In this document: one piece after another, positions 1-6,060 of the stretch | Numbering within the stretch: position 1 is the stretch's first letter | Layout: each line of letters opens with the position of its first letter | From: Clostridium sp. CAG:1193 | GTDB taxonomy: Bacteria; Bacillota_I; Bacilli_A; RF39; UBA660 | Assembly: GCA_000436255.1 (NCBI GenBank) | Contig: HF990823.1 | Span: forward strand, 34,044-40,186 | DNA: 6,143 nucleotides | Direction: 5' to 3' | Position numbers and translations under genes: made by a program | Notes under the pieces: model-generated | The model's database searches: none | What the model was told of the DNA's origin: nothing | The model's input: only the letters and a program-made list of their open reading frames with translations

Positions 1-474
1 AGCGTGTGCTCTATGTGCAAGACCAAATGCATCGTCTATAAATATATCACCTAAAGAAGCCCAATATTTTGAAAGTGATTCATCGTTATTGCTTTCAAGT
101 TTATTTGGATAGTCTTCCCATCTTGTATTTTCAAGCATTACTATATCGCCTGGTTTCATATTATTTACTGCATTAGTAACTTCTTCTCCCCTTGTATTAG
201 GCACAAATTTAACTTCATGACCCATTAGTTCACTTAATCTTAAAGCAACACATCTTAAAGAGTATTTTTCTTTATCAGATTCTTCTTTTACTCTTCCTAA
301 ATGAGATAAAATAATTACTTTCGCACCTCTATTTACTGCATGATTAATTGTTTCAATGCTTTCTTTTATCCTAGTATCATCAGTAATTACTCCATCCTTA
401 ATTGGTACATTTAAATCACATCTAATTATTACTCTTTTATTTTTTAAATTATAATCTAATATTGTTTTTTTCAT
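1..474 (-). CDS. pgk: Phosphoglycerate kinase, N-terminal 158 residues (partial at left edge)
   Basis: Phosphoglycerate kinase transfers the phosphate of 1,3-bisphosphoglycerate to ADP in cytoplasmic glycolysis. Only the N-terminal, phosphoglycerate-binding domain is present; the reading frame is open to base 1 and the ATP-binding C-terminal domain lies outside the window (the family is usually about 390-420 residues). Family motifs read directly from the frame are RCDLNVP at residues 18-24, SHLGR at 57-61, ENTR at 115-118, KYWASLGD at about 136-143 and DAFGLAHRAH at 148-157. The start ATG at 474 is preceded by AAGGAGG at 479-485, the strongest ribosome binding site in the window, and the start shares four bases (ATGA) with the stop of the upstream prepilin gene, which implies coupled translation. 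There is no independent intergenic promoter, so transcription probably enters from the pilin gene. The motifs make the identification secure. Confidence 0.96.
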   Translation of the reverse strand, partial: MKKTILDYNLKNKRVIIRCDLNVPIKDGVITDDTRIKESIETINHAVNRGAKVIILSHLGRVKEESDKEKYSLRCVALRLSELMGHEVKFVPNTRGEEVTNAVNNMKPGDIVMLENTRWEDYPNKLESNNDESLSKYWASLGDIFIDDAFGLAHRAHA

Positions 475-851
475 ATAGCCTCCTTGTCTATATTTTCTAA
501 ATATGTATAAATATATATATTATTGTCTTTTGTAATTCTTACTATAGAATTATCAGATATATTCTCTTTATTTACTGGATTAGATAAAGATGCATCAAGT
601 AGTTTTTCTTTTTTTAAAGTGCCTATAGTCACATCATAATATCCATTATCTTCTATTTGTTTATCTATAAGTGCCGTATTTAAATATTTATAACTTTTAG
701 CAGCATCTTTAATTGTTTCAACTATTGCATCATAACTTTTCTCTTTTTCTTTTCTTATAATTGTTCCTACTTTAGGAAATATTAAAATACTTAATATTCC
801 AATAATTACAATTACAGAAACAAGTTCAATAAGCGTAAACCCTTTTTTCAT
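471..851 (-). CDS. Short prepilin-like protein (126 aa) with N-terminal methylation motif
   Basis: This is a type IV pilin or pseudopilin-like protein. It begins MKKGFTLIEL, the short basic leader cut by prepilin peptidase after Gly4, with the expected Glu at mature position 5. A hydrophobic helix follows at about residues 5-28 (VIVIIGILSILIF, then PKV), and then a small soluble domain rich in Lys and Asp. The frame extends upstream to 1010, but ATG 851 is chosen because GGTGA (857-861) sits five bases before it and the next in-frame ATG (863) would add MVNS and overlap that site. It is about 54% identical by eye to the N-terminal 120 residues of the upstream 794-residue protein, so the two are paralogs. 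Its TGA overlaps the pgk ATG. It has no extension beyond the pilin core and contains no cysteine. The role (structural subunit, minor pilin or pseudopilin) cannot be told from sequence, and no assembly machinery is visible nearby. Confidence 0.9.
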   Translation of the reverse strand: MKKGFTLIELVSVIVIIGILSILIFPKVGTIIRKEKEKSYDAIVETIKDAAKSYKYLNTALIDKQIEDNGYYDVTIGTLKKEKLLDASLSNPVNKENISDNSIVRITKDNNIYIYTYLENIDKEAI

Positions 852-867
852 ACTATTCACCATTTTA

Positions 868-876
868 ATTATATCA
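868..876 (-). promoter_or_regulatory. Candidate extended -10 promoter for the short pilin and pgk
   Basis: On the minus strand the bases read TGATATAAT, a perfect extended -10 element (TG-N-TATAAT). No good -35 box is present 17 bases upstream, which an extended -10 can tolerate. Transcription would start near 861, almost at the GGTGA ribosome binding site (857-861), giving a leader of only about ten bases. As it lies downstream of the terminator hairpin at 922-948, it is the best candidate for driving the short pilin gene and, through the ATGA overlap, pgk. The region is very AT-rich, so a chance match is possible. Confidence 0.45.
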
Positions 877-888
877 CGTATACTATTA

Positions 889-915
889 TAAATATATATA
901 CAAATTATATATTTA
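889..915. repeat. AT-only inverted repeat upstream of the short pilin promoter
   Basis: TAAATATATA at 889-898 and TATATATTTA at 906-915 are perfect reverse complements separated by seven bases. The repeat sits immediately upstream of the candidate extended -10 at 868-876, roughly where a -35 box or an operator would be. It consists only of A and T, so it would be weak as an RNA hairpin and could be low-complexity sequence by chance. Confidence 0.3.
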
Positions 916-921
916 CATAAG

Positions 922-948
922 AAAAAATAGTTGAAATCAACTATTTTT
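922..948 (-). terminator. Rho-independent terminator of the long pilin-like gene
   Basis: An 11-bp perfect stem (923-933 with 938-948) and a four-base loop lie a few bases after the TAA stop at 953. Read on the minus strand the stem begins AAAAATAGTTG and ends CAACTATTTTT followed by one more T. The stem is AT-rich, but its length, the T-run and the position directly after a stop codon fit an intrinsic terminator. The A-run on the other side makes it nearly symmetrical, so it could act in both directions. It separates the long pilin-like gene from the short one. Confidence 0.75.
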
Positions 949-952
949 AATT

Positions 953-3337
953 TTATTCCATCCATACAGCATATGTTCTTGTTGTACCAGTACTTCTTGA
1001 ATAACAGCATGCACCGCCTTCTGCTCTTATATAATAATATATAGAACTATAACTAGATGATATATTTATTGAATATATTGCTTGTGATGTTGATGTTACT
1101 CCTACTTCTGACACTATTGAACTAGGTGATGAACTAGAATATGCCATATAACTCTTAGAATGATGATAACACCTTTTTTTCCTACTATTATAGCATTCAT
1201 CTGAGAAGTTACCTGCTGCAGTAGAAATAGATTTTATCTTAGTATATTTACTTCCATTTGCTTTTGTTGTAGAAAATGCTTTCTTAGAGTTTGCATATAC
1301 TTCATATATTGTAGATGAACCTGATGTTACAGATGCATAGAAACTATTTGTTTCAGCATGCCAGTGATCACTTGTATCAACTGTATTTACATTACCACCG
1401 CCAATTCCTCCAAACTTATCATATAATGATTGTCCTGAATAATTACCATTACCAAACCAGTATACTGCTCCATCTGGATAGAAGTTAACTGTTGTAGTAT
1501 TTGTTGATATAGTTATACTCTTAGAGTAGTATGAACCTACACTTGATGTAGATTTTGCTAAATTAGATGTAAATGTATATGTACCTGGTTTTATAGTTAA
1601 TGTTGCTTTTGCACTTGAATTTGTAGTTATTGTTGCGACTGTTGTTGAACCAGATTTAACAGTTATTGTTTCATTTACTGCACCATTTACTGTAACAGTT
1701 ACCTGATTTGGAGTAAAGTTTGCTGTATAAGTTTTATTACCTGTACTTCCTTTTGGTATAGTAACTGTTGTTTGTGCTGTAGAGCCATTACTTCCTGTCC
1801 ATCCTGTAAATATGTAATCAGTTTTTGTTGGATTTTTAAGTGTTATTGTTTCAGTAGTTACATTATATGTAGTTGGATTACCTGAAACTGTTCCTCCGTT
1901 TAAAGTATAACTTATTGTATATGTAACTAAATTCCAGTGAGCATATAATGTTTGAGCATCTGTTATAGATACTTTTGTAGTTGAATCTATTTTTGTCCCA
2001 CCCGATGAAGATGTATACCATCCTGCAAACGTATATCCTGCCCTTGTTGGCGTTGGTAAGGCCCCATATGTTCCATCATATGTTACTTGTTTTGATGAAG
2101 TACCTACACTTCCCCCATTTGGGTCAAATGTTACTGTATATTTATTAGTTGTCCATCCTGCTGTTAAAGTGTGATCTTTCGGTGTTGTTACTTTTGTGCT
2201 AGAAGAAATATAGTAAGGCTCATATGGAGTTAATGCGCTACCTTCTTCTATTTGAACATTATTCCATGAAACACTACCTTGTGTATTATCTAATATGTTC
2301 GCACTTATTGTATATGTTTTTCCATTTTCTAAATGAGAAACATTAATTTTTGTCTTTGTATCTTTTGCTGTTCCATTTAATCCAAAACATATATCAGTAA
2401 ATGTACTATCTTTTGTAAATGTAAATGAAATTCTTCCACTTTCTTGATCTTTATTAGCTATAGTTCCAACATATGTATCACCATTAAATTTTTGAATTTT
2501 CCACTGTAATTGTGCACTTGTATCAGCTGCAACCTGATTATAAGTTCCATTTGTATATGTTAAATTGTAAAGAGTTTGATTTGGTAATGATGAGTTAAAT
2601 TTATTTTTTCCAGCCCATCCTGCAAATGTATATCCTATTTTTGTTGCTGTAGGTAAATCTCCATAAGTCTCTGAATATGTTACTGTTTTTGTGCCCATAC
2701 TTGGAGTGCTTCCTCCATTTGCATTAAATGTTACTACATAATTATTTGCCATATAGTTTGCCATTATTTCTGTAGTATTTGTTCCTATATAGAGTAAATC
2801 ATCTGTAATACTTGATCCTTCACCAGTTAGTGTCCATTTAGTAAATGAATGCCCTATTTTAGATGGATTAAGTAGTGTCATCTCTGTTCCATTTGGATAT
2901 TCATTACTAAATACCTGCGTTGTACTTCCACCATTTAAATTTACAATTAAAGTAACTAGTTTAGTTAAGTACGTATCTTCAAGATATGTAAATACATAGT
3001 TTCCTCCATCCTTAGTTATTCTTACGACCGAATATGGTCCAAGCGGAGCATCCGTTTTTGGATTTACAAGATCAATATCAAGTAATCCCATTTGTTGCAG
3101 TGTTATAAGTGGTACATCATAATATTCATCACTTGAAATACCATTATCTACTGCAAGCGTATTTAGATATGTATAACTTTTTGCAGAATCTCTTATTGTC
3201 TCTATTACTGAATCATAAGTTTTGTCTTTTGAACCTCTTATTATAGTAGTTACTCTTGGTACAATTAAAAGACTAAGTACCGAAATAATTACTATTACCG
3301 TTATTACCTCTACTAAAGTAAACCCTTTCTTCTTCAT
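953..3337 (-). CDS. Prepilin-like surface protein with InlB-type repeats and a nested carbohydrate-binding-like domain (794 aa)
   Basis: The protein starts MKKKGFTLVEV, a prepilin peptidase site after Gly5 with Glu at mature position 5, followed by a hydrophobic helix to about residue 27 and a pilin-like core to about 122. Residues 128-541 hold four InlB/Listeria-Bacteroides-type repeats, recognised by hallmarks such as VTFDPNGG, GYTFAGW and TLYAHW. The second repeat is interrupted by about 135 residues (243-377) ending QIEEGSALTPYEPYY. A Thr/Val-rich beta domain follows at about 545-620. The last 170 residues are rich in Ser, Tyr and Gly, with Cys715, Cys723, Cys777 and Cys778, and I recognise no family there. 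ATG 3337 is chosen because GGTGA (3342-3346) precedes it and it gives the canonical prepilin leader; the frame continues to 3427 but would then overlap gap. It is far longer than ordinary pilins (120-200 residues). A surface-exposed, possibly adhesive minor pilin is my inference; anchoring through the N-terminal helix alone is an alternative. Confidence 0.9.
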   Translation of the reverse strand: MKKKGFTLVEVITVIVIISVLSLLIVPRVTTIIRGSKDKTYDSVIETIRDSAKSYTYLNTLAVDNGISSDEYYDVPLITLQQMGLLDIDLVNPKTDAPLGPYSVVRITKDGGNYVFTYLEDTYLTKLVTLIVNLNGGSTTQVFSNEYPNGTEMTLLNPSKIGHSFTKWTLTGEGSSITDDLLYIGTNTTEIMANYMANNYVVTFNANGGSTPSMGTKTVTYSETYGDLPTATKIGYTFAGWAGKNKFNSSLPNQTLYNLTYTNGTYNQVAADTSAQLQWKIQKFNGDTYVGTIANKDQESGRISFTFTKDSTFTDICFGLNGTAKDTKTKINVSHLENGKTYTISANILDNTQGSVSWNNVQIEEGSALTPYEPYYISSSTKVTTPKDHTLTAGWTTNKYTVTFDPNGGSVGTSSKQVTYDGTYGALPTPTRAGYTFAGWYTSSSGGTKIDSTTKVSITDAQTLYAHWNLVTYTISYTLNGGTVSGNPTTYNVTTETITLKNPTKTDYIFTGWTGSNGSTAQTTVTIPKGSTGNKTYTANFTPNQVTVTVNGAVNETITVKSGSTTVATITTNSSAKATLTIKPGTYTFTSNLAKSTSSVGSYYSKSITISTNTTTVNFYPDGAVYWFGNGNYSGQSLYDKFGGIGGGNVNTVDTSDHWHAETNSFYASVTSGSSTIYEVYANSKKAFSTTKANGSKYTKIKSISTAAGNFSDECYNSRKKRCYHHSKSYMAYSSSSPSSIVSEVGVTSTSQAIYSINISSSYSSIYYYIRAEGGACCYSRSTGTTRTYAVWME
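1715..2956 (-). repeat. Four InlB/Flg_new-type protein repeats within the long pilin-like gene
   Basis: The repeat units are approximately residues 128-197, 200-395, 399-468 and 471-541. Each opens with a strand ending in an NGG turn (LNGG, ANGG, PNGG, LNGG), continues to a PT/PS-x-x-G/D-Y/H-x-F-T/A-x-W segment, and closes with a hydrophobic-aromatic motif (ANYMAN, LTAGW, LYAHW, YTANF). Repeat 3 is closest to the family consensus. Repeats 1 and 4 are more diverged, and repeat 2 is split by an inserted domain. In known proteins these beta-grasp-like repeats form extended stalks on surface proteins of Gram-positive and gut bacteria. Confidence 0.85.
2204..2614 (-). other. Carbohydrate-binding-like domain nested inside the second InlB-type repeat
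   Basis: After GYTFAGW (ending at residue 241) the repeat breaks off. About 135 residues follow that begin GKNKFN, contain SGRISFTFTKD and NGKTYTISANI, and end NNVQIEEGSALTPYEPYY. That ending is characteristic of jelly-roll, carbohydrate-binding-like domains common in phage tail and surface proteins, which typically open with KNLFN-like and close with QIExGxxxTxYEPY-like motifs. Repeat 2 then resumes with SSSTKVTTPKDHTLTAGW, which aligns with the end of repeat 3 (TKIDSTTKVSITDAQTLYAHW without the initial glycines). The assignment rests on motif memory rather than a search; ligand binding is not shown. Confidence 0.65.
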
Positions 3338-3352
3338 ATTATCACCACTTTT

Positions 3353-3381
3353 ATTATACAAAAAAGTTGAGATAAACTCAA
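3353..3381 (-). promoter_or_regulatory. Candidate promoter of the long pilin-like gene, overlapping the gap terminator
   Basis: On the minus strand TATAAT (3353-3358) lies 17 bases downstream of TTGAGT (3376-3381), which matches TTGA of the -35 consensus. The -35 box lies in the left arm of the gap terminator stem and the spacer contains the rest of the hairpin. Transcription would begin near 3346, right at the GGTGA ribosome binding site (3342-3346), leaving a leader of about nine bases. That short leader counts somewhat against it, though the short pilin gene shows the same arrangement. Confidence 0.4.
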
Positions 3382-3388
3382 CTATTTT
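3360..3388 (-). terminator. Rho-independent terminator of the kinase-gap operon, overlapping the gap stop codon
   Basis: On the minus strand AGTTGAG (3377-3383) pairs with CTCAACT (3365-3371) across a five-base loop, followed by a run of T down to 3360. An A-run upstream can extend the stem against the T-run past one mismatch. The gap stop codon TAG (3382-3384) lies inside the left arm, so a terminating ribosome would cover part of the hairpin. The stem shares its AAAATAGTTGA arm with the terminator at 922-948. Confidence 0.7.
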
Positions 3389-4386
3389 ATATTCATTAAA
3401 TATTTTGCTGTTCTTACCATTTGACAAGTATAACCCATCTCATTATCATACCATGCGACTACTTTTACTAATTGACCATCTTCTGTATCAACCACTCTTG
3501 TTTGTGTCGCATCAAATAAAGAACCAAATCTTGTACCTATAACATCACTTGATACTATTTCATCTTCTGTATATCCAAGTGTTTCATTTGCATTTTTCTT
3601 CATTACTTCATTTATAATTTCTTTTGTCACCTTTTTTTCTAGAACACAAGTAAGTTCTGTTAAAGAGCCTGTAACAACTGGTACTCTTTGTGCGCTTCCA
3701 TCTAACTTACCATTAAGTTCTGGAATAACAAGGCCAATTGCTTTTGCTGCTCCTGTACTATTTGGAACAATATTAGATGCTGCTGCACGCGCTCTTCTTA
3801 AATCTCCTTTTCTATGCGGAGAATCCAATGTATTTTGATCATTAGTATATGCATGAATTGTAGTCATAATTCCATATTTAATTTTAAAGTTATCATTAAT
3901 TACTTTAGCCATAGGCGCTAAACAGTTAGTTGTACATGATGCTGCTGATATAATTTCTTCACTTCCGTCTAAAATATTTTCATTAACACCAAATACTACT
4001 GTTTTCATCTCTCCTTTACCTGGAGCAGATATAATAACTTTTTTTGCACCAGCTTTAATATGAGATAATGCATCTTCTTTTTTTGTAAAAAAACCAGTAC
4101 ATTCAAATACTACATCCACATCAAGTTCTTTCCATGGTAAATTCACTGGATCTTTTTCAGCATAAATTCTAATTTCTTTACCATCAACTATTATACTATT
4201 ATCTGTATTTTCGATTGTATGCCCTTCATATCTTTTTTGTGCTGTATCATATTTTAATAAGTGTGATAAAGTATGTGCATCTGTTAAATCATTAATTGCT
4301 ACAACTTCAAAATCATCACTACCAAATGTTTCTCTAAAACATAACCTTCCTATTCTTCCAAAACCATTAATTGCTATTTTTACCAT
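3382..4386 (-). CDS. gap: Glyceraldehyde-3-phosphate dehydrogenase (NAD-type, 334 aa)
   Basis: This cytoplasmic enzyme oxidatively phosphorylates glyceraldehyde-3-phosphate to 1,3-bisphosphoglycerate, the substrate of the pgk product encoded downstream. The N-terminal Rossmann motif NGFGRIGR is at residues 7-14. Asp33 (INDLTD) is the residue that usually favours NAD over NADP. The catalytic cysteine is Cys151 in SAASCTTNCLAP, and the catalytic histidine is His178 in TTIHAYT. Substrate-binding segments NSTGAAKA (209-216) and AQRVPV (232-237) and the C-terminal WYDNEMGY (312-319) are all intact. The length of 334 is normal for the family. ATG 4386 is preceded by AGGAG (4395-4399), which overlaps the kinase stop codon, indicating one operon with the kinase. 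A terminator begins within its last codons. NAD preference and glycolytic direction are inferred from family knowledge. Confidence 0.98.
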   Translation of the reverse strand: MVKIAINGFGRIGRLCFRETFGSDDFEVVAINDLTDAHTLSHLLKYDTAQKRYEGHTIENTDNSIIVDGKEIRIYAEKDPVNLPWKELDVDVVFECTGFFTKKEDALSHIKAGAKKVIISAPGKGEMKTVVFGVNENILDGSEEIISAASCTTNCLAPMAKVINDNFKIKYGIMTTIHAYTNDQNTLDSPHRKGDLRRARAAASNIVPNSTGAAKAIGLVIPELNGKLDGSAQRVPVVTGSLTELTCVLEKKVTKEIINEVMKKNANETLGYTEDEIVSSDVIGTRFGSLFDATQTRVVDTEDGQLVKVVAWYDNEMGYTCQMVRTAKYLMNIK

Positions 4387-4394
4387 TATATCAT

Positions 4395-4400
4395 CTCCTA
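4395..4400 (-). promoter_or_regulatory. gap ribosome binding site overlapping the kinase stop codon
   Basis: On the minus strand TAGGAG includes both the TAG stop of the kinase (4398-4400) and the AGGAG core of the gap ribosome binding site, eight bases before ATG 4386. This arrangement allows ribosomes finishing the kinase to reinitiate on gap and is the main evidence that the two genes are co-expressed. Confidence 0.75.
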
Positions 4401-6038
4401 TTCATCAAAACATCCATTGCCAATAAATTCTCTTAGTATTGAATCATGTGGTACTAATGCTGCTGGCATTGGTAATGCCATTCTTAATATATTTATTAAT
4501 CTTATTGCTTCTCTATAGTTTGGATCATTTTCTTCTACAGAGAACAATAATGGTTCTGCATATACTTTAAGTACATTTATCTCATATATAAGTGATGTAT
4601 TTAATACTACATCTGCACTATCTTGATATGGGAATACATATTTTGTCTCACCATGTCTTACTCTTGGCCAAGATTCTAGTGTTTCACTTGCATTATAACC
4701 TCTTCTTAAATTATCTCTAACCATTCTTCTTAATAATCTATTATCAGTTGTATTAAGTCTATTATGATTATCTAAATTTAAACAAGTAAGAGGTGATAAA
4801 TAAATTTTAAATTTATTTGATGCATCAATTTTAGAAGTAAGCTCATCATTAAGTGAATGAAGGCCTTCTATAATTAATATACCATTTGGTTGAAGACGAA
4901 ATTTCTTCTTAAATTCTTTTTTTCCAGAAATAAAATTAAATGTAGGCAATATTACTTCTTTTCCATCTAATATTTCTTCTAACTGTTTATTAAATAAGTT
5001 AATATCAAGAGCATTTACTGATTCATAATCTCTTTTACCATTTTCATCTACTGGTGTTTCATCTCTTTCTAAAAAGTAATCATCAACAGAAAGCGCATAT
5101 GGTTTTAATCCTTCGCTTTCTAAAAATAACTTGAGTTTTCTTGATGTTGTCGTTTTACCTGATGATGAAGGGCCTGATATTAAAACCATTTTAATATTTT
5201 TATTACTTGCTATTTTATGTGCAATATTAAATAGTTCATTATTTTGCCTTGCTTCACTCATAAATATCAAATCATTAAATTTTCCTTCTGATAATTTTTT
5301 ATTAACATCAGTAATATTATTAATACCAATTTTATGACACCACTTATTATATTCTTCTTTAGTATTAAATAAATCTTCATGATGTGTATAACTACTAACC
5401 TTATTTTCATTATATATAAATGGAAGCATAAGTACAAAACCATTTGAACCAACATATTCTAAATTAAATTCATTTATATACGCTGTATTTATTAGCATAT
5501 CCCCGTACATATAATCATATACATCATCCAGTTTATATATTGTTACATATGTATTACTTATATACTTTAATAATTCTGCTTTATCATACATTCTATTTTT
5601 TTCATAATACTTAATTGTATTTAATCTGTTTGTATTAAGTTTCTCAATTTTATAAGATGCGTCTATAATTTCATTCATTCTTTCATGAATAAGAGTTAAA
5701 GTGTTAATATCTAGTCCCTTTACCGTGCAATAAATTCCTTTATCTATTGAGTATTCTACTCTTACATCTTTACCCATTACATCCTTTACAGCTTTTACTA
5801 ATATAAGTATTGCTGTTCTTTCATACGCTTTACTTCCTATTTTACTTGATACATCAAAAAACTCTATTTTGGATGGTGATATAACTTGCTCATTAAGCCA
5901 TACAATTTCTCCATTCAATTTTGCAATTAAAATATCATTGTTAAACTCATCCTTAAAATCTTCACTTATTTTATATAAAGTTGTATTTTTTGGATAATTA
6001 TAAGTTTTATTGTTTATAATTACTTTAACACTTTCCAT
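4398..6038 (-). CDS. TGS-domain nucleoside (uridine) kinase-like protein, 546 aa
   Basis: This is a two-part protein widespread in Bacillota and usually annotated as nucleoside kinase or uridine kinase. Residues 1 to about 65 resemble the TGS domain of threonyl-tRNA synthetase, and about 70-230 resemble the region that follows it in that enzyme; no aminoacylation core follows. The C-terminal half is a P-loop kinase of the uridine kinase/phosphoribulokinase family: Walker A GPSSSGKT at 289-296 (Lys295), SVDDYF at 317-322, then PTFNF (365-369), IIEGLHSL (389-396), and RLLRRMVRDNLRRGY (434-448), which resembles the lid region. Length matches the family (about 550). ATG 6038 is chosen because AGGTGA (6043-6048) precedes it at four bases; the longer frame starting at 6089 would begin inside the promoter. 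The physiological substrate is not established by sequence. Its coupling to gap links it to central metabolism only by location. Confidence 0.88.
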   Translation of the reverse strand: MESVKVIINNKTYNYPKNTTLYKISEDFKDEFNNDILIAKLNGEIVWLNEQVISPSKIEFFDVSSKIGSKAYERTAILILVKAVKDVMGKDVRVEYSIDKGIYCTVKGLDINTLTLIHERMNEIIDASYKIEKLNTNRLNTIKYYEKNRMYDKAELLKYISNTYVTIYKLDDVYDYMYGDMLINTAYINEFNLEYVGSNGFVLMLPFIYNENKVSSYTHHEDLFNTKEEYNKWCHKIGINNITDVNKKLSEGKFNDLIFMSEARQNNELFNIAHKIASNKNIKMVLISGPSSSGKTTTSRKLKLFLESEGLKPYALSVDDYFLERDETPVDENGKRDYESVNALDINLFNKQLEEILDGKEVILPTFNFISGKKEFKKKFRLQPNGILIIEGLHSLNDELTSKIDASNKFKIYLSPLTCLNLDNHNRLNTTDNRLLRRMVRDNLRRGYNASETLESWPRVRHGETKYVFPYQDSADVVLNTSLIYEINVLKVYAEPLLFSVEENDPNYREAIRLINILRMALPMPAALVPHDSILREFIGNGCFDE

Positions 6039-6060
6039 CTTCTCACCTATTTTCAATATA

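Noticed and set aside
852..1010. Longer start for the short pilin gene at 1010
   Set aside because: The extension would run through the terminator and overlap the long gene, and it would put 53 residues before the prepilin leader, which is normally only a few residues.
1715..2956. CRISPR or DNA tandem repeat array
   Set aside because: The periodicity is at the protein level (InlB-type repeats of about 70 residues); the DNA of the units is diverged and no short identical repeats with spacers are present.
3338..3427. Longer start for the long pilin-like gene at 3427
   Set aside because: It would overlap the end of gap and span the terminator; GGTGA before ATG 3337 and the MKKKGFTLVE leader fix the start.
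3222..3542. Plus-strand open frame of 106 codons
   Set aside because: It lies antisense across the start of the long pilin-like gene and the end of gap, both well supported, and its translation shows only low-complexity hydrophobic stretches with no family motif.
4387..4397. Separate promoter for gap between kinase and gap
   Set aside because: Only eleven bases separate the genes and they are taken up by the ribosome binding site; the TATAAT just before the gap ATG is too close to the start to give a usable leader.
5131..5337. Plus-strand open frame of 68 codons and a minus-strand frame at 5267-5455
   Set aside because: Both are alternative frames inside the kinase coding sequence; neither has a ribosome binding site nor recognisable protein features.
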